DNA of 64,000 nucleotides from Paraconiothyrium sp. Pb-2020. Taxonomy: Eukaryota; Ascomycota; Dothideomycetes; Pleosporales; Didymosphaeriaceae. A model generated the notes under the pieces. That model was not told the origin of the DNA. It saw only the letters and a program-made list of their open reading frames with translations, and ran no database searches. Numbering within the stretch: the stretch's first letter is position 1; each line of letters opens with the position of its first letter. The translations under genes were made by a program, and so were the position numbers. This document shows positions 1-13,089 of the stretch, in pieces. The DNA is taken from NCBI GenBank assembly GCA_022419385.1, contig JAJUBI010000009.1, positions 372,001-436,000 of the forward strand, in the 5' to 3' direction.

Positions 1-2271
1 CTACAGAATGCTTTCCGGAGACTGGTAGGACTTGCAACAGAGCATATGCGTTTCTGCTTCTTCATCGATGGTCTGGACGAGTATGATGGACCTGCAGGCG
101 ATATCGCAGAGTACCTGTATGCTTTGTCAAAGGAAAATTCCAATGCCAAATTCTGTGTGTCGAGCAGACCATGGCCGATATTTGAGGCTGTGTTTAAACA
201 TGCACCCAGTCTACGACTGCAAGATCTTACCAAGGACGACATTCGCGCCTATGTGGACGACAAGCTCGGCCAGCATCCGCAACTCCAAAATCTTCGAACA
301 TGGAAACCAGAAGAAGCCACCGCACTCATTGAAGAAGTAGTTGTGAAAGCGGCCGGCGTTTTCCTATGGGTCGAGCTGGTTATAAAGTCATTGATTGGGG
401 GTTTGCGCGACGGTGACGAGATTTCACACCTGCGTTTGCGGCTTGCCGATTTACCTCCTGACCTTGAGAACCTGTACGAGCACATGCTGAGCCGCATCGA
501 GCCAGTATACAGGCAAGAGTCATCGAAGATATTCCAGATTTTCCGCGCAAGCTACTATAGCCTCAGCGTTGATACCCTGTATCGGGCGCTTATGTTCCCC
601 GATGCTCAGCAGGTTGTAGATATGGCTTTCAATCCTGAAGCCCAGGGCAATATGGCTTCGGCCACAAAAGATGAAAACTATCTGGATGCACAAAAAAGAA
701 GGATGATGGCCAGGCTCAACAGCCGCACTAAAGGCCTTCTTGAAACACAAGCGACACGCAATACAGAAGATCAGGGAGGTCCACTCCAACGTTCCCAACC
801 TCTAGCAACTTGCGTAGTTCATACAAACCACAGAAAATATTCTCAAGATTTCAGTTCAGACCAAAGTTTCACAAACCGGGGTCCTTGGACGCCCTCGCAC
901 TTTCTCTCACCGGCACTGAAATCTTCTATCAGCACACCGCGTGCATTTAGTGCCAGGCGCAAGAAGCAGTATCGGGTTTCTTCCCCTCAATGGTGGCACG
1001 AAACATCGAATTCAGATAATGAGGTTGAAACAATAGAAGAACCTACGGCTATTGGTGCGGGAGGTTCATGGTCGCAAGGAAGACCCGATCTACAGCCTAA
1101 AGGCGGAACGAAAGTTGAACCTTCGGCTATTGGCCTGGAAGGGTTATGGCCGCACGCTCTGCCCTCCGTCAACTACCTGCACCGCACTGCCAGAGATTTT
1201 ATCGAACAAGAGAGCGTTTGGCAACGTTTGCTTGACGAAACTCGACACACCAGCTTCGATCCTTGGGTAGCATTGCTCATGGCGTATGTCATCGAAGCCA
1301 AAACAACCACACTCTTATGGGACTTGGGTCGCGATAGATATCACACAGGTTTCAAGATCATGGAATGTCTGTCGAAGCTAAGTCTGCCCGAAAAATCACA
1401 CGACGCAGATTCGCTTCTTGAAGAACTTGATAGAGTCCTGAGCCATGAAGGCAAGCCGTTAGTCGAACATTGGACACTGGACGATTCGAGCCGTGTCGAG
1501 ACCCTGAAGTCAAGACAACACTGGGGATTTGATGTTCTTTCTGTTGCCGTTGTATTTAGGTTGAACTGGTTCCTTCGACCCAGATTGAACAGTGTTGCTT
1601 GCCCTGTTTTCGTCGCCAGACAACGAAATCTGCCACTACCGGTCGGGACAATTGGGTACAGACACGGCTTGCCTTTATTGGCTTATGCGCTTGGCTTTAA
1701 TGTATGGGCGGTATCCGGAACCGCGATCAGGCCGGATATGCCCATGGTTGCTATGCTGCTCGGCGAGGGACAGAATCCCAACACGATCTACAGAGGATTC
1801 ACTATATGGCAATACACGCTACACTATATCCACATTATCAAGTCTCTGGAAAAGAAACAACCCGATCTCCAAGCGTGGCGGGACGTCTTTGAGCTTATGC
1901 TAAATCACGGTGCGGACCCGCACGCTTGTTGCATTGAAGACGTGTCTGTGTTCGCGGAATCTACTGCGCTATCCAAAGAGGGCGATATCGGATACAATGA
2001 GCCCGTGGTAGCCAAACATAGTCTGTATATTGCCGCTCGTCATCCTCTCAGTTCAGGAAAGCAACCTAGTATCTCCAACCATGATCAACATCACTCTGTG
2101 GCAGCTGTTGTCTATGATGTCTTTAGAGCAACACCGAATCTTGAAGTTGATAGACTTGTTGAGATCCTAGAGCATAAGATGAGGGCTATTGATCATCGCG
2201 GAAAGAAGCGAAAAAGAAAGAGGGATCGTACAGATGACAGGTTTTCGAATGCTCCCAGATGGGTTTCTTAA
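1..2271 (+). CDS. NACHT-type NLR-like protein, 5' end outside window
   Basis: The reading frame is open from base 1, so the N-terminus and the Walker A loop lie outside the window. What remains (about 756 residues) starts near the Walker B segment FFIDGLDEYDG, followed by the VSSRPW sensor motif and the LWVELVIKSL helix typical of fungal NACHT STAND proteins. These ATPases act as signal-dependent switches in heterokaryon incompatibility and fungal immunity. The NACHT-associated region is followed by a long low-complexity stretch (about nt 700-1160) before the family signature SVNYLHRTARDF. That stretch contains two diverged copies of an E-P-(T/S)-A-I-G motif. No clear ankyrin or WD repeats follow; the C-terminus is basic (KKRKRKRD). 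It resembles the NACHT protein at 29930-33498 in motif order, so the two are probably distant paralogs. No intron is needed in the visible part. Confidence 0.8.
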   Translation, partial: LQNAFRRLVGLATEHMRFCFFIDGLDEYDGPAGDIAEYLYALSKENSNAKFCVSSRPWPIFEAVFKHAPSLRLQDLTKDDIRAYVDDKLGQHPQLQNLRTWKPEEATALIEEVVVKAAGVFLWVELVIKSLIGGLRDGDEISHLRLRLADLPPDLENLYEHMLSRIEPVYRQESSKIFQIFRASYYSLSVDTLYRALMFPDAQQVVDMAFNPEAQGNMASATKDENYLDAQKRRMMARLNSRTKGLLETQATRNTEDQGGPLQRSQPLATCVVHTNHRKYSQDFSSDQSFTNRGPWTPSHFLSPALKSSISTPRAFSARRKKQYRVSSPQWWHETSNSDNEVETIEEPTAIGAGGSWSQGRPDLQPKGGTKVEPSAIGLEGLWPHALPSVNYLHRTARDFIEQESVWQRLLDETRHTSFDPWVALLMAYVIEAKTTTLLWDLGRDRYHTGFKIMECLSKLSLPEKSHDADSLLEELDRVLSHEGKPLVEHWTLDDSSRVETLKSRQHWGFDVLSVAVVFRLNWFLRPRLNSVACPVFVARQRNLPLPVGTIGYRHGLPLLAYALGFNVWAVSGTAIRPDMPMVAMLLGEGQNPNTIYRGFTIWQYTLHYIHIIKSLEKKQPDLQAWRDVFELMLNHGADPHACCIEDVSVFAESTALSKEGDIGYNEPVVAKHSLYIAARHPLSSGKQPSISNHDQHHSVAAVVYDVFRATPNLEVDRLVEILEHKMRAIDHRGKKRKRKRDRTDDRFSNAPRWVS

Positions 2272-3041
2272 GCATTGATGGGGTGTCCTCCCGATCATGT
2301 TCATAACAATGTAAGGAAGCAAGGCCCAGGGGAACGGGAGCGACTCAAACGGCCCATTCTGAGCTGCAACTGAGCGAGCGGGTTGTGCTGGGTTTGCCCT
2401 TGTTCGTGTTCTGCATGATGGCTGTCAACATTACCCTGCTACTTCAAAGGTTAGAACATATACCGGCCATATGCTGATGTTGATCATATGATGGACACAT
2501 ATCAACCGTACAACATTGCAATAACATGCCAATAAACAATGTAGCCTGGCTCGATGGCGTCCTCCGGCGTGATATCGACTGGTTGCGCTTTTTTGGTGTC
2601 GTCACATCTTCCACATGCTGCTAGGCAGTTGGCTGGAGCCTAGGATCCAGGTGACATCGGTTGTTGTATAACCTGACGGTAGTAGAATGTAGCATAGAGT
2701 TTATGATATCTTTGTCTGATGATGCTAGCTTACCTACGGATGCTTAGTACGTGCGACTGAAATGGACGACTGCGCTGCAAAACGACGGCAATGAGCTTTC
2801 TATTACAACACACATTTGCTTTTCCGTACCTTTTCCGGACTTTTCCTATTGAGCGAAGCAATTATTACAAAGCGCACCTCCTACGGGAACGTAAATACGC
2901 CCTACGATGACGTGTGTGGGGAAAGCGGGGCAGACTCGGAGATATGCCGCGTGCATTTATCATCAACATGTCCGTCCCATGTCCAATTGCACCATACCCG
3001 CTCGTACTCGAGAATAAATCGCCTGCAAATCCTTCAGTTGA
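2272..3041. other. Intergenic, no gene seen
   Basis: This 770-bp stretch lies between the NACHT gene stop and the quinone oxidoreductase start. It should hold the 3' end of the former and the promoter of the latter. Only short, unsupported reading frames were seen. Confidence 0.5.
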
Positions 3042-4293
3042 ATGTCCTTCTTTGCAAGATCAGTTTCACGCTTTTCACGATCAATTGTTCATACTTCAAA
3101 CGCAAGCACGCGGCTCTCCGCACTAAGCTCCCACCTCTCCGGACCTCCGCGTATAGGACTAATCAGAACAATGGCGTCGAGCCTCCCCAAAACGATGAAA
3201 GGAGTTTGGATTGAAAAGACCGGCGGCACGGAGGTGTTGCAATATAAGGATGATATACCTGTGCCAGACGTGAAGGAGGGCGAAGTGCTAGTTAAGAACG
3301 AGTTTATTGGGATTAACTACATCGACACGTAAGTTTCCCCCTTCCGCAGCCCCTACCTATGCCTCAAGAGATTGAAGTTGACACTCCTGGAGATACTTCC
3401 GCGCCGGCGTCTATCCCCTCCCGCACACGCCTTACATCCTCGGTCGCGAAGGCAGCGGCACCATCGCAGCGCTCGGCTCCAACGTCCCCGAGGATCTCCA
3501 GCTTGGCACAAGAGTCGCATATATGGGACAGTACGCGTACGCGGAATATACGCCTGTGCCTGCCAAGACGACTGTCGCCATTCCCGATTCCATAGACTCG
3601 AAGATCGCGGCTGCGGCGCTTCTACAGGCACTTACGGCTGTGACGCTGATTAGGGAAGCGCATCCTGTGCAAAAGGGTGATTGGGTTCTTGTGACGGCTG
3701 CGGCTGGAGGAGTAGGTCTCTGGCTATGCCAACTTCTGAAGGCCGTTGGCGCACGGACTATCGCTGCAGCTTCCTCACCCGAAAAGAGGGAACTAGCGAA
3801 GCAGAATGGAGCGGAGGTCGTGGTGGGCTATCATGAGGAGGATAGGGAGAAGTTCACGAAAGAGGTTCTAGATATCACTGGCGGTGAGGGCGTGGCAGCG
3901 GTATTTGACAGCGTTGGCAAAGCTACCTTCGATAGCAGCTTAGCGGCCGTCAAGAGGAAGGGGAGTATGGTCAGCTTTGGGAATGCGAGTGGTCCAGTGA
4001 CTGGGTTTGCACTGGGGTGAGTATTCCCTACCATACTCTTCCACTGAAGAGCAATGCTAACAAGTCATAGACGCCTCGGTGCCAAGAACGTCAAGCTCCT
4101 GCGCCCCACACTGTTCAACTACGTCTACACGCGCGATGAGCTAAAGCAGTACTCGGCTGAGGTGTGGAAGTTCATTGAGAAAGACGGGCTGAATGTTGCG
4201 ATTCACGACGTGTATCCTCTCAAGGATGTGGTGAGGGCGACGGAAGATATCCAGAGCAGGAAGACGACGGGGAAGTTGCTGCTAACGCCATAG
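3042..4293 (+). CDS. Zeta-crystallin-type NADPH:quinone oxidoreductase
   Basis: Three exons: 3042-3328, 3393-4016 and 4071-4293 (377 aa). Introns are 64 and 54 nt with gtaagt/gtgagt donors, and the second carries a gctaac branch site. The protein belongs to the medium-chain dehydrogenase/reductase superfamily, quinone oxidoreductase branch, which reduces quinones with NADPH. Visible signs are the GroES-like start (NYIDTYFRAGVYP), ILGREGSGTI, and the Rossmann dinucleotide motif AAAGGVG. No structural-zinc cysteine cluster is seen, as expected for this branch. The first about 43 residues are rich in Arg, Ser and hydrophobics with no acids, which suggests a mitochondrial presequence; a second in-frame Met (MASSLPK) may give a cytosolic form. 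It converges on the downstream Myb-like gene. Confidence 0.9.
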
Positions 4294-4530
4294 ATATCAT
4301 GTTCCGTATGTGTATGCACTATACATAGTAGCAACTGAACGCAATAGTTCAAGCCAGGTACCGAAGCATACACTTTTCCTATGACCCCAACCCAGCAGAG
4401 TTCTCTGAACGCCGAACACATGCCATGAGCTCACTTTTTGGCAGTGCGTATTCATGAAGCACGCTTGGGTACACCGCACCACCTTCAAAGCCATTCCCTC
4501 CCCCGTATCGTTTCCCTCACTCCTCCGCTC

Positions 4531-5460
4531 TTAGATCTCCTCCAACCACCCACTTACCCCTGTACCCGTTAGTCTTTTCTCCACCTCTTTCCATCCTCAA
4601 AGATACTCACGCTCATTGACCCCAGCCTCCGTATACTCATTGCTTTCATAGAATGTCTCATCCTCCTTCTCACCCTCTCCACCCTGATCTCCAAAGCCCT
4701 GAAATTCATAATCGTGTTCTTGAGAAGTGAAACCTTGGAAGGCGGTGAACTCCGACGATTGCCCCGGGGTCAAAAGGCCCATAGGCTCAGCTCTGATCTT
4801 GACATCGGACTTCTTGGGCTTGCGAGCGCGCTTTTTCGGACTCTCCAGCTCTTCCTCTGTATCGAATGTCGTTTCAGTGGTAGACACGCGCTTGCGCTTC
4901 GGCGTGGCAGCCTTCCCTGTCTTGGCCGCGGCTTTCTTCGGCGTAGCAGGGGGCGAGTCTGAGGAACCGTCCTTCTCCCAAGCTTGCTTCATCCGGCTGT
5001 ATCGCTTACTCGCCGCCCCAGTCGTGGTACCGCATTGAGCGGCGATCGCTTTCCAGTCGAGCGCCTAGTTGATTTGCGTTAGCAAAATCATGCTGTTACT
5101 TAAACTCCTCCATCATTTAGCCACGCCTCCCTTCTCACGATTTGCATACTCCAACCGCAACATAGATATAAAACTTACCTTATCGCGCGACGAATGCTTC
5201 ACACACAGCCACAGCAACTCATAGCTACCCTTACCCGCTGGTTTTCCCTCCTCCAACGCTTTCTTGAGGCGAGACCAGCGCTTTGAAGTCGCACCGGCAG
5301 AGAGGGACAGCACGGTGGATATGGGTGGCCAGTTGATCTATATGATGCATCAGCGTCGTCCATGTCACGTAGGAGAAATGGATACGAGGCTTACAGTAGG
5401 AGGACCGTTGTGGGTGAGCACGAGGTAGAGGTATTGTATGTTTTCTTCTTCGGTGGGCAT
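4531..5460 (-). CDS. Small nuclear protein with two Myb-like repeats
   Basis: Exons on the minus strand: 5460-5395, 5337-5179, 5064-4611 and 4559-4531. The last intron (4610-4560, gtgagtat donor, actaac branch, acag acceptor) gives a C-terminus ending WLEEI; reading through it instead stops at 4597. The product is about 235 aa. Two similar helical units are visible, one ending TSKRWSRLKKALEEG and one ending ASKRYSRMKQAWEKDG, each preceded by a tryptophan segment (INWPPIS, LDWKAIA). This matches the fungal Myb/SANT-like small-protein class, presumed to bind DNA or chromatin. The rest is basic and disordered (PKRKRV, PKKRARKPKK, likely nuclear localisation signals) and then acidic. The first two introns fall at equivalent places in the two units. 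The exact target is unknown. Confidence 0.75.
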
Positions 5461-5924
5461 CTTGGATAGTCGTCGAGACTTCGGTTGTGTTTGACGAAGG
5501 TCTGTTGTTGATAGGTATAAGGACGAGGTGTGAGGACGAGGTGTCGAGAGGTTACTGTAGAGAGGACAGAAGATGGACAAGAGGAGGCGGGTCTATATCA
5601 AGGTGTAAAACTAGAGGTGAAGGTGAGAGACTGCTGCTGTCTTGCGACGACATGTCGTTTCTTGGCACTGCGCTTCACCGTGACAAGGAAGGTAAGTGAA
5701 GGTGGGAGAAGTGCGACATTTGATGGATCAGGTTAGCTGCCAGTTAAATATGGTGGCAGGATGCGAGCAGGTGGGGACTTGTCCACAACTGATGATCGAT
5801 ATCTACAGCTTCTTTAGGTGTGTAAAAGTCGCGAAGACACAAAACGCTACAACTCGCTAAGCAGCACTCCACACGCAAGCCACTGTTACACACTTCATAT
5901 TCCCTTATCTTGTCTATGACTCAC
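5461..5924. other. Intergenic, no gene seen
   Basis: Promoter of the Myb-like gene and 3' region of exo84 (head-to-tail, both minus strand). The open frames here are short and unsupported. Confidence 0.5.
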
Positions 5925-8091
5925 TTAAGCGCTGACACCCAGTCCTACGGGCCTGTTCTCTGCTTCTGATATTCCCCTCCCAACCAGCTCTGTGAAGTCT
6001 AGCCCTACCCCTGTCAACATGCCCGCGTGAGCTAACGCTTGATCCATACACTCTTGCCAGATCGGTGAGCTCCGATCTACGCTGCTCATCTGGCGGTCGA
6101 ACAAGATGTTGAATGCATCAACGTGCTCCTTCGCCCACTTGACACAGGCGGACATGAGCACCTGCGGGAAGCACTTCTGGTAAATGTCGACGGTGTTCTT
6201 GATTATGGTGAAGTAGATGTAGGATATTTGGAAGATATACTCAGGGAGGTTGCCTTCGAAGCTGCATTGTCTATTGACGTTAGCATACGCAAATAGAAGG
6301 TGTGAAGAACACCTACCGAGTTCGCCTCTTTATCAAATCGCCACGCGCTTCAAGGTAGGCTTCTCGCGCCCGATCTTCGAATCCTAGCCGGACAATCCAT
6401 GTGACGTGGCGCTTGACTGATGTTATCCAGTTGTTTTGTTCCACAAGTTGTTTGATGAGGACATTGGCTAATTTGGTAGCCCGCTCGTTGACCTTGAAAG
6501 TGACGATGCTCTGCGCCATAGTGTTGCCTCTGATGTTCTTCGCTAAAGCCTTCAGCTTCTCGACCTTCATGACAGCGCTTTCGAAGCGTTGCATTGCAAT
6601 ATCCATATCCAGCTGGTCCAACTCGGTCTCCACCAACCGGATGTTATGCTGCTTGCCATCGATATCGACGAGCATGCTAGCGCGATTGTTGACCACATTA
6701 TCAGTCAATGTTTCCATCAAGTCAGCCTTCTTGAGGATAGTTGCGTCTCGGGTAGCGAAGTAGTTGTATGAATCCTGTGCTCTGCCTCGTTCTTGTGTCT
6801 CGACTTCCTGACTTTTCCTCAGATCGTCAACAGCCTTGCGATACGTAGAAAGCAATTGCACTTTGTCGGCATCCTCGCCAGGATAAACAGCATATGTGAA
6901 AGAGTCATTGCCAACACGGATATTAATCGCATTGGCACCGCCTGATTTGCCGCCGGCCCTGGACTTGGATGCGAGGTCCGCCATCTGCACCTCTTGTAGA
7001 GGCCAGCACCTTTGAGCAACCCATTCTTGGGCCGGTTTCTTTTCTCGATTGCTCTGGGAGACTTCGCTCCTCTGCTTCTTCTCCGCCGCGACCAATAGGT
7101 GGTCGTTCAGGAGAATCAGATGCACCCTCCTGCGCGCTTTCCATGTTGCCGAATTCAGTTCAACCCATTTTCCAGACTGCCAGATAACGTGCCTCCCAGG
7201 AATAGCCGGCAAATACTTCTGCGAACCCTCTATCCTCTTCCATAGCTGATGCAGCTGCGTATTCCAAAGTGCCTCGAGGTTCGCCACTGAACTTCTGTTG
7301 GCGGCCTTACGTGCGCTGAGCGAGTCGCCATCGGCATTCATATTCGGCGTCGTCTGCTCGAGTGTTGCCGTGAGCTCGGACATAAGCTGCTTGAGCGTTC
7401 GCATCTCGCTCTTGAGTTTCTCTGCCTCTTTACTGATCTTCATGAATTGAGTCCGGTTCTGGTATACGCTGTGCTGGAGATCGGTCGAGTTGCGGTTCTT
7501 GAGCTTGCGAAGCTCATCTTGGAAGCGGCGAATGTCGTCTTCGGAAGCATCGGCGAGTTGCTGGCTAACAACTCGGGGTTTGTGAGCTTTAGGTCACCAT
7601 CTATTTTGGGAATGCTTACATTGATCTGGCTTCAGATTGTCGTCGGCCAACTGACGTCTGTCTGGCTTGAAGCTCCGTCCATCTGAGCTCCCAGGCGGCC
7701 GTCCATCCCTACTCGGTGGTGCTTCTCGAAATTGTGCAGGTATTTGAGGCATATCCGGCATGGGCATGCCATTGCCAAAGTCGCTCGGCAGCTGGGTGAT
7801 CTTCTGCGAGTATCTCCGCTTGACCAGGTCCGCCGTCTTGTCCTGCCCCGGCCGCTGCGGCCTCTCCCTAGGCCTTGGCGCATCTAAAGGTCGTTGTCCT
7901 GATCGGCTTGATTCGTTGGAAGGACGTCCACTGTTTTGGGCGCTCGAGAGTGTGGTCGCTCCAAGACCAGCGGGCATAGGCGCACTGATCTGGCGCGGAG
8001 CACTGATGACAGGCGGCCCTCCCTTCTTGCTCTTGTCGCTGCGCTTCTTGTTCTTGCGCAGCGAGATTCCTTTCCCCTTCTCTTCTGACAT
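5925..8091 (-). CDS. exo84: Exocyst complex component Exo84
   Basis: Exons: 8091-7620, 7571-6317 and 6270-5925, giving 690 aa, a normal length for fungal Exo84. Introns are 48 and 46 nt; the second has a gctaac branch site. Exo84 is a subunit of the octameric exocyst that tethers secretory vesicles to the plasma membrane and works downstream of Rab and Rho GTPases. The order seen is a basic, disordered N-terminus, then the segment ASEDDIRRFQDELRKLKNR with coiled coil, then a PH-like domain (from about residue 277, KYLPAIPGRHVIWQSGKWVE through the LLNDHLLVAAEK strand to TYAVYPGEDADKVQLL), then the helical Exo84 C-terminal region ending PVGLGVSA. The first exon junction was set by continuity KPDQ-F-VSQQLADAS. 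It shares a short divergent promoter with tom20. Confidence 0.92.
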
Positions 8092-8383
8092 CTTGCCTGC
8101 AAGACGAATGAGTCCGGCGAGTTTGTAGTGATTGTGTGGTTGTTTGGGTGTGTGACGTGCGGCAGGCCGTTCGGCCGCGTGGAGGTGTTGTTGCACCGGA
8201 TGTGGGCCCGAGCTCCCCTGGTGCCGTTCCTTCCCTGCTACCAAAAAAAGTCCAACCCCATTTCATCGACGCCATCACTCCTTCACGTCGCCCTCCTCCA
8301 CTTAACATAGCTCGACGTCTCCCCCATCTCTCCTTCTAATATCCGGATCGCTTCCATTGGAGCAATATCGCGTCAAAGCCAGC
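8092..8383. promoter_or_regulatory. Bidirectional promoter exo84/tom20
   Basis: This 292-bp gap lies between two divergent start codons. It is pyrimidine-rich on the plus strand just before tom20, a common feature of fungal housekeeping promoters. No TATA box is evident. Confidence 0.55.
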
Positions 8384-9019
8384 ATGTCGTCATCATCATC
8401 GCTAAAGCCCTCGACGATCGCCGCCATCAGCGTGGGCACCATTGTCGCCGGTATCGCCGCATATGCCGTATACTTCGATCACAAGCGACGAACAGATCCG
8501 GAATTCCGCAAGCAGCTGAAGAAGGAGTCGAAGCGCCAGGCGAAGGCTGCAAAGGAGGAGGCTGAAGCGCACGGGAAGGAGCAGAAGAAGGCTATCCGGG
8601 AAGCTGTCGAACGCGCGAACGAGGAGGGCTTCCCTAAAGACCCCGAAGAGGTTGAGGCATACTTCATGCAGGAGGTCGCCCAGGGTGAGGGCATGGTACA
8701 GTCGGGTATGTGTATCCGAATTATCGAATTGCTGTTTACAAGGATACTAACAGTCGTTCAGGCGCAGATTCGGTCGAGGCAGCACTGTGCTTCTATCGCG
8801 CGCTGAAAGTCTACCCCAACCCCAGAGAGCTTATCAACATCTACGACAAGACAGTGCCCAAGGTAAGCAACCTGTATTCGACACGCGTTACTATATAGCT
8901 AATTGCTTCAGCCTGTGCTCGACATCCTTGCCGAGATGATTGCCACCGACACCAGCATCCCCGTGGGCTTGGGTAGCAAAGCGCCATCTGAGGCTGGTTC
9001 AGCTGGTGGCATCGAATAA
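8384..9019 (+). CDS. tom20: Mitochondrial import receptor subunit Tom20
   Basis: Exons: 8384-8705, 8762-8862 and 8912-9019 (176 aa, the usual size). Tom20 is the outer-membrane receptor of the TOM complex that recognises presequences. The N-terminal membrane anchor is visible at residues 9-29 ([21 protein letters not shown]), followed by the family signature [18 protein letters not shown], a charged linker, and the single TPR-like receptor fold ([31 protein letters not shown]). The start at 8384 is chosen because the anchor should be close to the N-terminus; an upstream in-frame ATG at 8357 would add nine residues. Both introns have good gtatgt/gtaagc donors. Confidence 0.95.
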
Positions 9020-10859
<1,840 letters not shown>

Positions 10860-11169
10860 TGTGACTGGAAAGAAGTAAAAACCTCTACGTAAACGTGAGA
10901 AGAAGAATTATCGGTTGTCGAGCCCACACGGTAAAAGTCGGGAGCGGTGTTGACGTGGTGGTCGCGTGAATAGGAGAGTTCTTGGAGCCTTGCTCGTCCA
11001 GAACCTCCAATAAGCCCGACCGCCCGCTAACGGTAGACGCATCCCAGTGGGCCCACATTACGTAAGGCACTCGGGCCAGCTGTACCGCGGAATTTTGGCA
11101 GGGTCCGAACTTTTCTGATTTGGCTTGCGAATCTGAATTTCTCGATACTACAACCTCCAAACAAAAACC
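10860..11169. promoter_or_regulatory. Bidirectional promoter ypt6/nop53
   Basis: This 310-bp gap lies between divergent start codons. No TATA box is obvious. Confidence 0.5.
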
Positions 11170-12548
11170 ATGACGGACGTGGAATCGAAAGCAGCACCGG
11201 CGCAGTACAAGCAACCTAGTCGTAAAGGCAAGAAGGCCTGGCGCAAGAATGTCGATGTCACGCAAATATCTTCCGGGCTGGATGAAGTGCGGGAGCAGAT
11301 AATCCAAGGGTAAAATACACCAAATATGAGGCAATGCAGCCAATCTCTGACAGTTCATAGTGGCGTTATTGCGGAAAAGCCCTCAGATGAGCTCTTCGCC
11401 ATCGACACTACCGGCGACGCTGCGGTCCAAAAAGCGTACAACAAGCGCCACAAGCCCCTCAAAGCCGATGAAATTCTTAATAAGCGCTCCGCTATCCCCG
11501 CCGTATCTTCTAAAAAGCGACTTGCAGACTTCACGGAAGAGAAGCGGCGGAAGAAGACCAAGGTATCACAGAAGGACTATGATAGGCTGAGGTCGATTGC
11601 GTATGGTGGTGACCAGGTGAAGAAGGATATTGTAGAGACAGGCGATGCGCCGGACTACGACCCATGGGCGGTACAAGAAGTCAAGAAGGACCCCAAATTC
11701 TCGTTTTTGGACGAGAAGAAACCGAAGGTCGAGCCGGCTACGCTGAAGCAGGCACCGGTGTCACTGGCGAAGTCCGGCAAGGCCATACCAGCGGTTCGGA
11801 AACCAGAAGGTGGAAAGAGTTATAACCCAAACTTCAACGACTGGCAGGCGCTCGTTACAAGAGAAGGTGATAAGGCGGTAGAGGCGGAGAAGCAACGTCT
11901 GCAGGAGGCGCAGGAGGAAGCGGAGCGCATGGAGCGTGCAATGGCGGAGTCAGACTCAGAGTCGGATGGGAATGAGAGTGCCTGGGAGAGCGAGTGGGAG
12001 GGCTTCAGCGACGAGGAGAACAAGACGAAACAAAAGCGACCAGAGCGGAAGACGCCCGCACAGCGGAACAAGTTCAAGAGGAAGAAGGCAGCGGAGGGCC
12101 AAGCGAAACACGAAGCACGCATGAAGGCGAAGGAACAGCAATTACAGCGCATCAAGGAGCTTCAGAAGTCTGTTGAAGAGAAAGAGAAAGCGCGAGAAGC
12201 GCTTCGCAACATGACTCTTGTGGAAACCAAAGACGAGGAGTCTGATGACGAAGGCGAGGAAGTGCTCCGCAAGAAACGCTTTGGAAAGCATTAGTATGTC
12301 GCCCACCCCCATCGACCAGTCTCTTACTGACAAACCCCAGTGTTCCGGAAGCCCCTCTTGAAGTTGTTCTCCCAGACGAGCTAAAAGACTCTCTTCGCCT
12401 TCTCAAACCGGAAGGTAACTTGCTCAAGGACCGCTTCCGCAGTATGATGGTTCGCGGTAGAATCGAGGCGCGCAAGCAAATTCCTTATGCGAAGAAAAAG
12501 AAGGTCACTGTTACGGAGAAATGGTCGTACAAGGATTGGAAGTTGTAG
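11170..12548 (+). CDS. nop53: Ribosome biogenesis protein Nop53
   Basis: Exons: 11170-11309, 11361-12293 and 12341-12548 (426 aa). Nop53 is a nucleolar factor of late 60S maturation that recruits the Mtr4-exosome to pre-ribosomes for 7S pre-rRNA processing. Family signs are the basic start (PSRKGKKAWRKNVDVTQIS), the segment KPSDELFAIDTTGDAAVQK, the Mtr4-contacting N-terminal region, the acidic/basic coiled middle, and the conserved C-terminus (VLPDELKDSLRLLKPEGNLL, then MMVRGRIEARK and a final lysine-rich KWSYKDWKL). The second intron (gtatgt donor) would otherwise end the protein at GKH. It is divergent from ypt6. Confidence 0.93.
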
Positions 12549-13089
12549 ATGTATTCTCTGATCACATAATGATACCACTACCACGAACACCGAACATCAT
12601 CACCGATATGCTTCTCTTCCTTTACAGATGTCTGGTAGTGATGAACTCTAAAATATTCACCTGCACTACCATGCTAAATTGTCATAGATAAGCGCGTGAT
12701 TGACATGGTACGGTGCGCCTGCTGCCGATGACTAACCACGATGACGGGCAACCACATGCTGCCTTCGTTGCTTCCGTGGCACCCCTTCGTCTTCGCTGAC
12801 ATCGCAACGGTACCGTTTCTCACAATCCCTAGACCGACCATTCTTCTATCCATCGTGCTTATGTGGCCGGTCACGATGGGCCTGCAACTACATGTTAACG
12901 ACAGATACAACCCCTGCGCCTTGCTGCAGCTGGTTGCAGATGAATCCTGCCAGTCCGGGGCTCAGGCCCTACACCATAGCTGCTCAGCCTGCTACCGAGG
13001 AGCTTATATAACGTAGGCAATATCCGATCCTTCTCTCCTAGGACTCAGCCTGCTCGAACATTCTCTCGTCGCCTCCGTTCAACTTGAGG
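12549..13089. other. Intergenic with promoter of the 1067-aa gene
   Basis: 541 bp between nop53 and the next plus-strand gene. It contains a TATATA box at 13005-13010 and no supported gene. Confidence 0.5.
13005..13010 (+). promoter_or_regulatory. TATA box
   Basis: TATATA sits 80 bp before the ATG at 13090 in the context cttatataacg, a plausible core promoter position for a fungal gene with a short 5' UTR. Confidence 0.45.
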
